56,162 nt of DNA from Archangiaceae bacterium (lineage in GTDB: Bacteria > Myxococcota > Myxococcia > Myxococcales > Myxococcaceae). Position 1 is the stretch's first letter, and every line of letters begins with the position of its first letter. Under the pieces are notes generated by a model. The model was not told the DNA's origin and did not search any database. It saw nothing but the letters and a program-made list of their open reading frames with translations. Below are positions 34,413-42,392 of this stretch, in pieces. The position numbers were made by a program, and so were the translations under genes. Location: positions 1 through 56,162 of the forward strand of contig JAACJQ010000370.1 in NCBI GenBank assembly GCA_016879935.1. Direction: 5' to 3'.

Positions 34413-35618
34413 ATGCGTCGAGCGCTCGTCGTCGGTTGTCTCTTCACTGTCGCCTGCGGACAGATGCCTTCGGTCGTCGAGGACGCAGGCTCCTCACAAG
34501 ACGCGAGCGTGGTGATGGACGCGGGCGGCACGGTCGACGCGGGCGCGACGGTCGATGCGGGAACGACGATGGACGCAGGCGCGATGGTCGATGCAGGCGT
34601 GACGATGGACGCAGGCGTGACGATGGACGCAGGCGTGACGATGGACGCAGGCGTCACGATGGACGCAGGCGCGACGATGGACGCGGGCATCACGATGGAC
34701 GCAGGCGTGACGGTGGACGCAGGCGTGTCGATGGACGCAGGCGTGTCGGTCGACGCCGGGCTGACGCTGCCTGACGGCGGCTCCATCTGCGGCCGCTGCA
34801 CCAGCTACGGCTCGGTGCAGAACATGGGCATGATCAGCCTGAACGAAATCTCCGGCCTCGCCGCCAGCCGGCAGAACCCGGGCGTGCTCTACGGCCACAA
34901 CGACTCCGGCGGAGCCGCGGCGCTCACCGTCATGCGCACCAACGGCGCCACCATCGGCACCATCAACCTCATGGGCGCGACGAACCTCGACTGGGAAGAC
35001 ATGGCCATCGGCCCGTGCCCCGCCGGCACCTGTCTCTACGTCGGAGAGATCGGCGACAACGGCTCCTCGAACCTCACGTACGCGGTCTATCGCGTCACCG
35101 AGCCCGTCATTCCCGCGGGCACGTCACTGGGCACGGTCACGCTGCCGTCGGAGCGCTTCGAGCTCGCGTACCCGAACAACCTCAAGACCGACGCCGAGAC
35201 GCTGCTCATTCACCCGCTGACCGGCGACCTCTACATCGTCAGCAAGCAGCAGTTCGGCACCAAGAGCACCGCGTACAAAGCGACGGCGCCGCTGATGCCC
35301 GTGAGCCCGAACGTGATGACGCGCGTCTCGATGATGGCGGTGCCCGACGGCCTCGACCTGCCCATCACTGGCGGAGACATCGACCCCTGCGGCACCACGC
35401 TCCTGCTGCGCTCGTACAGCACGCTGTACCAATTCGTGCTGCCTGCAGGCGCGAGCTCGTTCGACGCCATCTTCACGGCGCCGTTCTCACGCGTGCCGGT
35501 CGCGGCGTTCCCTGGCGGAGAGGCGCAAGGCGAATCGGTCTGCTGGAACCCGGGCGGCGGGTACTTCACTGCGAGCGAAGGCATGCTGCAGCAGCTGCAC
35601 TTCGTCGCCTGCCAGTAG
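34413..35618 (+). CDS. Lipoprotein with Asp-Ala-Gly hexapeptide stalk and beta-propeller-like domain
   Basis: ATG 34413 has AAAGG seven bases upstream and gives MRRALVVGCLFTVACGQ, a lipobox with Cys15. Residues about 33-116 are 14 hexapeptide units of the form xTMDAG, probably a flexible stalk lifting the domain from the membrane. The C-terminal 275 residues have repeated strand patterns (ISGLAASRQNPGVLYGHNDSG, LDWEDMAIGPC, YVGEIGDNG, ETLLIHPLTGDLYIVSKQ) like a beta-propeller of phytase/esterase-like type. Probably an outer-membrane surface protein. The gene converges with 35621-37009, stops 2 bp apart. Confidence 0.8.
   Translation: MRRALVVGCLFTVACGQMPSVVEDAGSSQDASVVMDAGGTVDAGATVDAGTTMDAGAMVDAGVTMDAGVTMDAGVTMDAGVTMDAGATMDAGITMDAGVTVDAGVSMDAGVSVDAGLTLPDGGSICGRCTSYGSVQNMGMISLNEISGLAASRQNPGVLYGHNDSGGAAALTVMRTNGATIGTINLMGATNLDWEDMAIGPCPAGTCLYVGEIGDNGSSNLTYAVYRVTEPVIPAGTSLGTVTLPSERFELAYPNNLKTDAETLLIHPLTGDLYIVSKQQFGTKSTAYKATAPLMPVSPNVMTRVSMMAVPDGLDLPITGGDIDPCGTTLLLRSYSTLYQFVLPAGASSFDAIFTAPFSRVPVAAFPGGEAQGESVCWNPGGGYFTASEGMLQQLHFVACQ
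34509..34760 (+). repeat. 18-bp tandem repeat within a lipoprotein gene
   Basis: Fourteen near-identical 18-bp units (consensus GTGACGATGGACGCAGGC) encode the hexapeptide stalk VTMDAG. The four central copies are almost exact, so copy number could change by slippage without shifting the frame. Confidence 0.9.
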
Positions 35619-35620
35619 CC

Positions 35621-37009
35621 TCAGCGTTTCGCGCCGAGCGCTTTGGCGACCTGCTCCTCGTGCAGGAAGCTGCCCAGCCCGTCCATCACCGCGTGCCCGC
35701 CGACGCTCAGCACGCCATCTGACAGCGTCGCGAACGAGTCGCCGACCAGCACGTACACGACGATGGACTTCACCTGCTTGCGGCCCTCGTGCGCCTTCAG
35801 CGCCGCCACCACCTGGTCGAGGCCGTTGATGGTGAAGTTCGTCGAGTCGGCCACCTGCGCGAGGTACTTCGCGGGGTCTTTCACGGGCTGGTCGTCTTTG
35901 GGCGGCGGCGAGTACTTCGCGGTCACCGTCACCGCAGGCCCGAGCACCTCGGCGACCTTCTTCTTGAACGGCGCGATGTGCTTCGCCTCGATGCGCTGCT
36001 TCGCCAACAGGTGGCCGAGCGGGAGCTTCTCACCCGAGTCGGGGTCGCTCACCATGAGCCCGTTGCGCAGCGCCTGCTCGATGGCCGACGAAGGAATCGA
36101 GCTGCCAAGGCCGTCTCCGAAGATGTGTGAGCCGACCGTGAGCACGCCGTCTTTCACCGAGAGCACGCCTTCTCCGACCGTCGTCAGCACCACGAGCTCC
36201 TTCAGCTCCGAGGCCAGCGCGGCCTTGCCCGCGTCGTCACTCGCGACGGCCTTGAGCGCGTCGAGCGTCAGGGTGAGCGTGAACAGGGTCAGCTGGTGTT
36301 CCGTGAGCCCGGCGCGCACGAGGTAGTGGCCCGGGTCCTTCACGGCGTAGTGCGGGTCTTCGGCGTCGGTGAGCGGGTCGTAGCGCACCGTCACGGTCGT
36401 CTTCGGCGCGAAGGCCTTCAGCTTCTCCTTGAACGGCGCAATCTCCTTCGCCTCGATGGTCTCGATGGCGCGGCGGTGCTGCAGCGCGACGCGGTGGCCC
36501 ACGTGCGGCTCGTCGATCTCCAGCCCCCACACGAGCGTCTTCTCGACGAGGTCGGCGGGAATGCTGGTGCCTTCACCGTCTCCGAAGATGTGGCTGGCGA
36601 CGGTGAGCACGCCGTTCTCGAAGGTGATGAAGCCATCACCCACCGCGGCGTAGACGACGACCTCTTTGAGGCCCTGCTTCACCGCCGTCTTCCCGAGCTC
36701 GTCCTTCGTGACCGCCTTCAGACCCTCGACCACGGGGTCGAGCGCGTTGCGCGTGAGGTCCTTCGAGGCGGCGGCGCGCGAGAGGAAGGCGCCCACGTCC
36801 TTCACCGCGTAGGGGCGTGAATCGGCGTCGGGCGGCGCGGCCAGCTTCACCGTCGCCTTCACCGTCGGGCCGCACGCCTGCTTCACCTTCGCGGCGAACG
36901 GCTTGACGTCATTCTTCTCGAGCTTCGCCAGCACGGCCGGTGGCGGCGGCTTCGCGAACGCGGGCGTGGTGACGAGGACGGCGAGGGCGAGAAGTCGTGT
37001 GCGCGTCAT
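35621..37009 (-). CDS. Exported protein built of three homologous repeats
   Basis: A signal peptide (MTRTRLLALAVLVTTPAFA) is followed by three copies of a unit of about 145 residues. Each starts with a short helix and FxxK (VKPFAAKVKQ, IAPFKEKLKA, IAPFKKKVAE), continues to an AVKD(P/V)G segment and ends with a VLTVxSHIFGDGxGSSIP or related motif (third copy: VLSVGGHAVMDGLGSF). Function unknown. Triplication suggests binding of a repeated ligand or intramolecular assembly in the periplasm. It is 45 bp downstream of the FlgO-like pair on the same strand. Confidence 0.75.
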   Translation of the reverse strand: MTRTRLLALAVLVTTPAFAKPPPPAVLAKLEKNDVKPFAAKVKQACGPTVKATVKLAAPPDADSRPYAVKDVGAFLSRAAASKDLTRNALDPVVEGLKAVTKDELGKTAVKQGLKEVVVYAAVGDGFITFENGVLTVASHIFGDGEGTSIPADLVEKTLVWGLEIDEPHVGHRVALQHRRAIETIEAKEIAPFKEKLKAFAPKTTVTVRYDPLTDAEDPHYAVKDPGHYLVRAGLTEHQLTLFTLTLTLDALKAVASDDAGKAALASELKELVVLTTVGEGVLSVKDGVLTVGSHIFGDGLGSSIPSSAIEQALRNGLMVSDPDSGEKLPLGHLLAKQRIEAKHIAPFKKKVAEVLGPAVTVTAKYSPPPKDDQPVKDPAKYLAQVADSTNFTINGLDQVVAALKAHEGRKQVKSIVVYVLVGDSFATLSDGVLSVGGHAVMDGLGSFLHEEQVAKALGAKR

Positions 37010-37053
37010 GGCGCGGCACGAGAGCCTCCGACTCCTGACACGTCAAGGTTCGT

Positions 37054-37746
37054 CTACCGCGAGAGGTCGGCGAGCTCGAGGCGCGCCAACAGGAAGTCGG
37101 GGTTCGCCTTCACGACCTCTTCGAGCTGCGCCTTGGCGCGCGCGGCGTCCTGGTCGTCTTTCGACTGCAGCGCCTTCGACAACGCGCTCACCGCCTTGAG
37201 CGGCACCTTGCCCTTGCCCGACTTCGCGATGGCCGTCGGCGGCGTCGGCTTCGGTGGCGGAGCAGCTGCGCCCTTCGCGATGGCCGCGAGCAGCACCCCG
37301 TCGGCGTCGGCCGCGACCTTCTGCTCGAGAGCGAAGAAGTCGTCGCTCTTGCCGGTCGCGCCGAAACCCTTGAGCGTGTTCGTCGACTCGACCTCGAAGA
37401 CGCGCGCGTCGATGCGCAGCGTGCCGCCCATCGCGAAGTAGCCGCCGACGACCATGTATTTGGCCTGCAGCAGCTTGCCGACCTTGAGCGCCGCGGCGGG
37501 GTCGAGCTTCTGCGTCTTGCCCAGGTCGAGCTCGGCGAGCACCTCCTGGAGGCGGGCGCGCTCGACGACGCGGTACGAGTCACGGCCGGCGAGGTCGGTG
37601 ATGAGCATCTGCGCGAGGCCCTTGCGCAGCGGTACGAGCTCGCCGTCGGTGCCGTCGTAGTCGAAGTACAGAATCGCGACGGTCGGCGCGTCGGCGAACG
37701 CCAGCCGCGCGACGAGCAGCACCAGCATCAGCAGAGTCGTTCTCAT
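37054..37746 (-). CDS. FlgO/CsgG-like exported protein
   Basis: ATG 37746 gives a signal peptide (MRTTLLMLVLLVARLAFA). It is followed by VAILYFDYDGTDGELVPLRKGLAQMLITDL, RVVERARLQEVLAELDLGKTQKLDP and LLQAKYMVVGGYFAMGGTLRIDARVFE. These are the hallmarks of the FlgO/CsgG curli-assembly type N-terminal domain: opening strand, AxxLxxDL helix, VERxxLxxxLxEL, and GA(K/R)YxVxGxY. The C-terminal 80 residues include a Pro/Ala linker and TPR-like helices. 230 residues. The ATG overlaps the upstream gene's stop (ATGA), so the pair is translationally coupled. Confidence 0.8.
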   Translation of the reverse strand: MRTTLLMLVLLVARLAFADAPTVAILYFDYDGTDGELVPLRKGLAQMLITDLAGRDSYRVVERARLQEVLAELDLGKTQKLDPAAALKVGKLLQAKYMVVGGYFAMGGTLRIDARVFEVESTNTLKGFGATGKSDDFFALEQKVAADADGVLLAAIAKGAAAPPPKPTPPTAIAKSGKGKVPLKAVSALSKALQSKDDQDAARAKAQLEEVVKANPDFLLARLELADLSR

Positions 37747-38924
37747 TTCTTCACCTTGGACGCGTAGAGGGCGATGAGCTTGCGCATGGCCGCTTCGTTC
37801 TTGTGGAGCGAGATGCGCCAGTCTTCGGGGTCGAGGTTCTTCAAGTCCGAGTCGCGCTCTTCGTCCCACTCCTTCTGGGCCTCGACGCGGTCGCGCGTCG
37901 TCTCGGAGCGGAGCGACTGCAGCAGCCCGCGGCAATACGACTTCGGGTAGTCGTCGGTCGGGTACTTCGAGACGAAGTACTCACACGCTTTGGGAATGTT
38001 CTCCCACTGCGTCGGGTCGTCGGTGTGGCGGTAGACGACCTGCAGCCCCGCGACGGCGACGGCAGGCAACCCGTTCACCGCGGGCGGCGTGAGGTCGTTC
38101 TCGGCGAGCCAGGTGAGCAGCTCGACCTTTCGCTTCTGCTCTTCGATCTTCGACTCCTGCAGCGACATCAGCAGCAGCGACACCTTCTGGGGAAAGTCCT
38201 TCGCCTTCGGGTCGAGCGACTTGCGGGCGGCGTCGGCGGTCTGCGTCTTCGCGTCGTCGTCGCGCTTGAAGATGACGGCGAGGCGCTCGGTGGCGCTCTT
38301 CGCGGCGCGGTAGTTCGGGTCGGCGGCGAGCGCGGCCTCGAACAGCTCCCGCGCCTTCGCTTCGTCGCCCGCGTCCTTCGCGGTGAGCCCGGCGGCGTAC
38401 TTCGAGAAGGCGTCGAAGCTCTCGGTGGAGTTGCTGCGCAGCTTCGACTTCTCCGAGAGCTGCAGCTTGATGCCCAGGTTCGAGATGACCAGGTCCACCA
38501 GCTCTTTTTCGAGCGCGAAGAACTCGTCTTTCTTGCCGTTGACGCCTTCGCTGAAGACGACCTTGCCCTGCGGCACGTCGAGCAGCCGCGCGGTGAGCTG
38601 CATGTTCTCGGTCACCACGGTGAAGCTGCCGACGAGCAGGTAGCGGGCCGAGAGCCCCTTGCCCAGCTTGAGCGCGTTCTTCGGGTCGATGAACTTCGAC
38701 TGCGACAGCTTCAGTTCGTCGAGAGCGAGGTTCAGCTTCTCGCGCTCCACCAACTGCAGCGCCTCGACGTTCGAGAGGTCGGTGATGAGCATGTCGGCGA
38801 GACCGCGGCCCAGCGGCGTGAGCGTGGCGTCACCCGAGGCGTTGTCGAAGTAGGCGACGGCGAGGCGCGCGGGCGCGGCGGCGGCGGTGAGGCTGAGCAA
38901 CCCGGTGAGGAGGGCGAGGCGCAT
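37743..38924 (-). CDS. FlgO/CsgG-like exported protein with TPR tail
   Basis: ATG 38924 yields a 393-residue protein with a signal (MRLALLTGLLSLTAAAAPA). Its domain is closely related to the neighbouring product: VAYFDNASGDATLTPLGRGLADMLITDL, LQLVEREKLNLALDELKL, GLSARYLLVGSFTVVTENMQ. From about residue 170 a TPR-like unit (AKARELFEAALAADPNYRAAK) and further helices follow. It is probably the partner of 37054-37746 at the envelope: its stop overlaps that gene's start by four bases. Confidence 0.82.
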   Translation of the reverse strand: MRLALLTGLLSLTAAAAPARLAVAYFDNASGDATLTPLGRGLADMLITDLSNVEALQLVEREKLNLALDELKLSQSKFIDPKNALKLGKGLSARYLLVGSFTVVTENMQLTARLLDVPQGKVVFSEGVNGKKDEFFALEKELVDLVISNLGIKLQLSEKSKLRSNSTESFDAFSKYAAGLTAKDAGDEAKARELFEAALAADPNYRAAKSATERLAVIFKRDDDAKTQTADAARKSLDPKAKDFPQKVSLLLMSLQESKIEEQKRKVELLTWLAENDLTPPAVNGLPAVAVAGLQVVYRHTDDPTQWENIPKACEYFVSKYPTDDYPKSYCRGLLQSLRSETTRDRVEAQKEWDEERDSDLKNLDPEDWRISLHKNEAAMRKLIALYASKVKK

Positions 38925-39011
38925 GGGCGCGCACTCTCTCAGAGTCACGTCGTCGGCGCGATTCACGCGTGGCGACGACGCGGCGCGAGGCAGCGGTGGT
39001 AGACGCGGGGC

Positions 39012-40301
39012 GTGCTCTGGGTGGGGCTTCTTCTCGCGGCGACGCCACAGGTGACGACGGCCGCAGGGGCCGACACCGGGCTTCCGTGCGCGGTGCACGC
39101 GCGTTTCAGTGACGCGCTCGCGGCTCGCCAGGTTCAGCCGACGGAGCCGATGCGCGCCAGCTTTCGGCTGCAGGGCACTCGTTGGGTCTTCTCCCTCGAG
39201 CGAGCGGATGGGGCGGTCGCGCTGCGACGAGAACTCGACGTGCCGTGTGAAGAGGTCGGAGCGGTGGCGGCGTTGATGGTCGAGCGTGCCTTCGCGAGCC
39301 TGGTGATGAAGCGGCCGACGGTGGCGGTGAAGCCTCTGGCTCCGAGGACAGTCACCGAGCGGGTGGATGGTGGGCTCGCCTCGATGTCCGTCGCGACACG
39401 TGCTGCTCCTGAGGCGCGCGCGGAGGCAGCGGGACCTGGAGTCGATTCGTCCGCCACGGTTGCGCCCGAACCGCGCGCGGCACCTGGAGTCGAGCCGTCC
39501 GCCACGGATGCATCAGAGACGCGCACGGGACCGCGAGTCGATCCGTCCTCCACGGATGCATCAGAGACGCGCACGGGACCGCGAGTCGAGCCGTCCGCCA
39601 CCGATGCATCAGAGACGCGCACGGGACCGCGAGTCGATTCGCCCGCCACAGTTGCGCCCGAGACACGCGTGGAGTCACCCGCTGGACCTCGTGTCGAAGC
39701 ACCGCCTGCCGAGGCGCGGGTGGAGTCGTCGGCTGGACCTCGTGTCGAAGCTCCGCCCACCGATTCTCCCGCGCCCGCACGGCTCGAGGTGATGCCGCTC
39801 GCCGCGCTTGGTGTCTGGTGGGAGCCGCTCGTGCGTGCTGCTCCAGCGCTCACACTCGGCGTCGACGTCGGCCTGCGCCCGTGGTGGCGAGTCGGCCTCG
39901 CGGTCTCCTCTGCGCTCCCGCAGTCGCAGCTCATTCGCCTCGACGAGACCCGCTCGGGAACACTCTCGGTGTGGAGCCTCGAGGCCGCCGCCAGCACTGG
40001 CCTGTGTCTTCGCTTCGACCGGCTCGCGCTCTGCGGCGATGTGCTGTTCGGCCTCCGCCTCGCTCGAGGTGAAGGCACCGGCGCGCTCTATCAGCGTCAG
40101 CCCAGCGTGCTCCTGCTGCCGACGAGCGGGCTGCGCGCCGAGGTGCTGGTTCGCCTCACGCCGCTGCTCTCGTTCACCGCGAGCGTCGTCGGCCTCGTTC
40201 CCTGGGGGCAGAGCCGCTTCAACGTCGAGGGCACGGCCGCCGCCTGGAGCAGCCCCGCCGTCGACGTGGTGGGCGCCGCCGGAATTCGACTGACGCCGTG
40301 A
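39012..40301 (+). CDS. Exported protein with repeat linker and predicted outer-membrane barrel-like C terminus
   Basis: GTG 39012 starts MLWVGLLLAATPQV, a short signal sequence. An N-terminal domain (residues 20-105) with CAVHARFSDAL and VPCEEVGAVAALMVERAF is followed by a Pro/Thr/Glu-rich linker of repeats. The last 170 residues read as alternating beta strands (GVWWEPLVR, WWRVGLAVSSAL, LCLRFDRLALCGDVLFGLRL, LLSFTASVVGLVPWGQSRF), typical of an outer-membrane barrel, ending near a hydrophobic residue pattern. Its stop overlaps the sigma-factor start (GTGA), so it leads the sigma/FecR operon. A TAGACG element ends six bases before the GTG. Confidence 0.65.
   Translation: MLWVGLLLAATPQVTTAAGADTGLPCAVHARFSDALAARQVQPTEPMRASFRLQGTRWVFSLERADGAVALRRELDVPCEEVGAVAALMVERAFASLVMKRPTVAVKPLAPRTVTERVDGGLASMSVATRAAPEARAEAAGPGVDSSATVAPEPRAAPGVEPSATDASETRTGPRVDPSSTDASETRTGPRVEPSATDASETRTGPRVDSPATVAPETRVESPAGPRVEAPPAEARVESSAGPRVEAPPTDSPAPARLEVMPLAALGVWWEPLVRAAPALTLGVDVGLRPWWRVGLAVSSALPQSQLIRLDETRSGTLSVWSLEAAASTGLCLRFDRLALCGDVLFGLRLARGEGTGALYQRQPSVLLLPTSGLRAEVLVRLTPLLSFTASVVGLVPWGQSRFNVEGTAAAWSSPAVDVVGAAGIRLTP
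39510..39653 (+). repeat. 48-bp tandem repeat within a coding region
   Basis: Three copies beginning at 39510, 39558 and 39606 encode ASETRTGPRVxPSxTD units; partial copies flank them. Units are near identical, so repeat number may vary in frame. Confidence 0.85.
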
Positions 40302-40909
40302 AGGTCTGGCCACCCTGGGGACATTCAGTGCCGTGGACGGTGACTGAGCGCGTGCAAGGCGTCGAAAACACGGCAGACCTGGGGCTTCTGCGCAAAGCGA
40401 GCGCAGGAGACCAACAGGCTTTGTCTGGCCTCTTTCACGCCCATTTCGCCTTCGTGCGGTCGGTCGCGCGCAACCTCGGCACGCCCGACGCCGAGCTCGA
40501 CGACGTCACGCAGGAGGCCTTCGTCGTGGCGTTTCGCAGGCTGCCGGAGTTCCAGTCGGGGAAGCTGACGACGTGGCTGTACCGCATCGTCGCCAACCTG
40601 GTGGCGAACCGGCACCGCGCGCGCCGGGTGCGTGAAGCGTTCGCGACGCTGCTCGGAAGGAGCGCGGTTCGCCTCGCGCCCGCGGCCGACGAGGCCTTCG
40701 AGCGTGCGGAGACGCGCGTGCAGATTGCCCAGATTCTGGCGCGGCTGCCGCACAAGAAGCGCGAGGTCTTCGCGCTGTACGAGCTCGAAGGGTTGTCGGG
40801 TGAAGAGATTGCCGAGCGGGTCGGCTGCAGCGTCGACACCGTCTGGTCGCGACTGCACTACGCGCGACGCGACTTCGAGGAGCTGGCACGAAAGAGAGGC
40901 CTTCGATGA
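40298..40909 (+). CDS. ECF-type RNA polymerase sigma factor
   Basis: Sigma-70 region 2 (LFHAHFAFVRSVARNLG, ELDDVTQEAFVVAFRRLPEF, LTTWLYRIVANLVANRHR) and region 4 (ARLPHKKREVFALYELEG, LSGEEIAERVGCSVDTVWSRLHYARRDF) make this a typical two-domain ECF sigma factor. GTG 40298 overlaps the preceding stop; in-frame GTGs at about 40328 and 40340 are alternatives that would give a more standard length. Its own stop overlaps the ATG of the FecR-like gene (ATGA), the usual layout of a sigma/anti-sigma pair. Confidence 0.93.
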   Translation: MKVWPPWGHSVPWTVTERVQGVENTADLGLLRKASAGDQQALSGLFHAHFAFVRSVARNLGTPDAELDDVTQEAFVVAFRRLPEFQSGKLTTWLYRIVANLVANRHRARRVREAFATLLGRSAVRLAPAADEAFERAETRVQIAQILARLPHKKREVFALYELEGLSGEEIAERVGCSVDTVWSRLHYARRDFEELARKRGLR

Positions 40910-42321
40910 GCCTGGTGAATCCTCCACGGCTTCGTGAGCAGGGCGACGCGCTCGCCCGTCACCTGAACGACTTCGGTGAGCCGCTGCCCGACTCGCCGGC
41001 GCGGCGAAGAGCGGTGCTCGAGCAGGTTCACCGCCGGCTGCGCTCGAGCGCGCCGCCGCGTCTGGTGCTGGCCGTCGCGTGTGTCGCCGCGCTGGTCGCC
41101 GGTGGGCTCTGGGCGGCACGCGCGAGGAACTCCGCCGAGCCCGCGACACTGCCGATGACGGTGGTGCTCGCCACGCCGTCGGCGACGCTCCTCGACGGCA
41201 GCACCAGTTGGTCGTTCGCGGCCCAAAGCGCGCGCGCCTTCACGTCGGCGTCGACGGGTGACGACGCGCCGCTCGTGCTGACGGGTGGTGGCGTGACGTT
41301 GGCGCTGTTGCCGAAGAGCCACCTCTCACGCGGCTCCACGCTGCGGCTCGAGCGCGGCACGCTGGCGGCCCAGGCAGCCTCGCCCCTCGTGGTGCTGGTG
41401 GGCGACACCGAGGTTCGTGTTCGCGGCGCGGTCGCGATGACGGTGGAGCAGGGCGCGGCGCGGGTGTCGGTGTTCGAGGGCGTCGCCGAGGTGTCACGCG
41501 CGGGTGCACGTGACGTCGTCGCGTCGGGAGCGAGTTGGCCGAGAGGCGCGGCTGCGGTGCCGGGGGCGTCGGTGCTCGCGCTCGTGCGGCCGCCGCTGGG
41601 TCGGGTCGAGGTGCAGGGTGAAGGGCTGGTCTCGGTCGATGGCGTGTCGCTGGGCGCTGCGCCGCTGTCGACTTCACTCGCTACCGGCCGTCACGTCTTC
41701 GCGGCGCTCGGCGTCGAGCAGCCGGCCGTGGTCGTGGCGGGCGAGGTGGCGACCGTGACGCTGCGCCGCCCGCACGAGGTGCTCGACGACGCGAGGGCCG
41801 AGGCCGTCACGAACCCCCAGCGCGCGCTCGAGCTCTACGCGCAGGTGCGGCGCGGCGCGAACGCCGAGGTCGCCCTGTACGAGCGGGCGCTCCTGCAACA
41901 CCGGTTGGGCGACGACGTGGGCGCGCTCGCCTCGCTCGACGCCGCGCTCGACCAGTTCCCCACGGGCGTGCTCGGCAGCGAGACCGCGCTCACCCGCGCC
42001 GAGGTGCTCGTCTCGCTCGGGCGCCGCGACGAGGCCATCATCGCGCTCTCGGCGTTTCTCGAGGCGCACCCCACGTCGGAGCGGTTGTCAGAGGTGCACC
42101 TGCTCCGCGGCGACCTGCTGCGCGAAGCAGACCGTTGCGCCGATGCAGCTCCCGACCTGGCCGTGGCTCGGCGTGATGCCCGGTGGGCCGACGAGGCGAG
42201 CTGGTCGATGGTGGCGTGTGCCGATGGCTCCCGTGCGGCGCTCGAGCAGTACCTCCACGCTTTCCCCGCCGGCGCTCATGCGGCCGAAGCCCGCCGCGCC
42301 CTCGGCCACGAAAAATTCTGA
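40906..42321 (+). CDS. FecR-like membrane protein with C-terminal TPRs, probable anti-sigma factor
   Basis: A cytoplasmic N terminus (1-50) precedes one membrane helix (LVLAVACVAALVAGGLWAA, about 52-72). A periplasmic FecR-type region follows (LLPKSHLSRGSTLRLERGTLAAQA, VRVRGAVAMTVEQGAARVSVFEGVAEV), then a PEGA-like segment (VSVDGVSLGAAPLSTSLATGRH), and TPR-type helices from about residue 290 to 470. No zinc-finger anti-sigma motif is visible. The coupled start (ATGA) with the sigma factor supports an anti-sigma or signal-transducing role. Confidence 0.85.
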   Translation: MSLVNPPRLREQGDALARHLNDFGEPLPDSPARRRAVLEQVHRRLRSSAPPRLVLAVACVAALVAGGLWAARARNSAEPATLPMTVVLATPSATLLDGSTSWSFAAQSARAFTSASTGDDAPLVLTGGGVTLALLPKSHLSRGSTLRLERGTLAAQAASPLVVLVGDTEVRVRGAVAMTVEQGAARVSVFEGVAEVSRAGARDVVASGASWPRGAAAVPGASVLALVRPPLGRVEVQGEGLVSVDGVSLGAAPLSTSLATGRHVFAALGVEQPAVVVAGEVATVTLRRPHEVLDDARAEAVTNPQRALELYAQVRRGANAEVALYERALLQHRLGDDVGALASLDAALDQFPTGVLGSETALTRAEVLVSLGRRDEAIIALSAFLEAHPTSERLSEVHLLRGDLLREADRCADAAPDLAVARRDARWADEASWSMVACADGSRAALEQYLHAFPAGAHAAEARRALGHEKF

Positions 42322-42392
42322 AGGTCGTGCACGGCCCGCACATTCACCGGCAACACCGAGCCCGCCGGAGCGCTCGCTACTCAGGAGTCGTG

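Noticed and set aside
34509-34760. Regularly spaced repeats considered as a CRISPR array
   Set aside because: The 18-bp units are contiguous, without spacers, and encode a hexapeptide stalk in frame.
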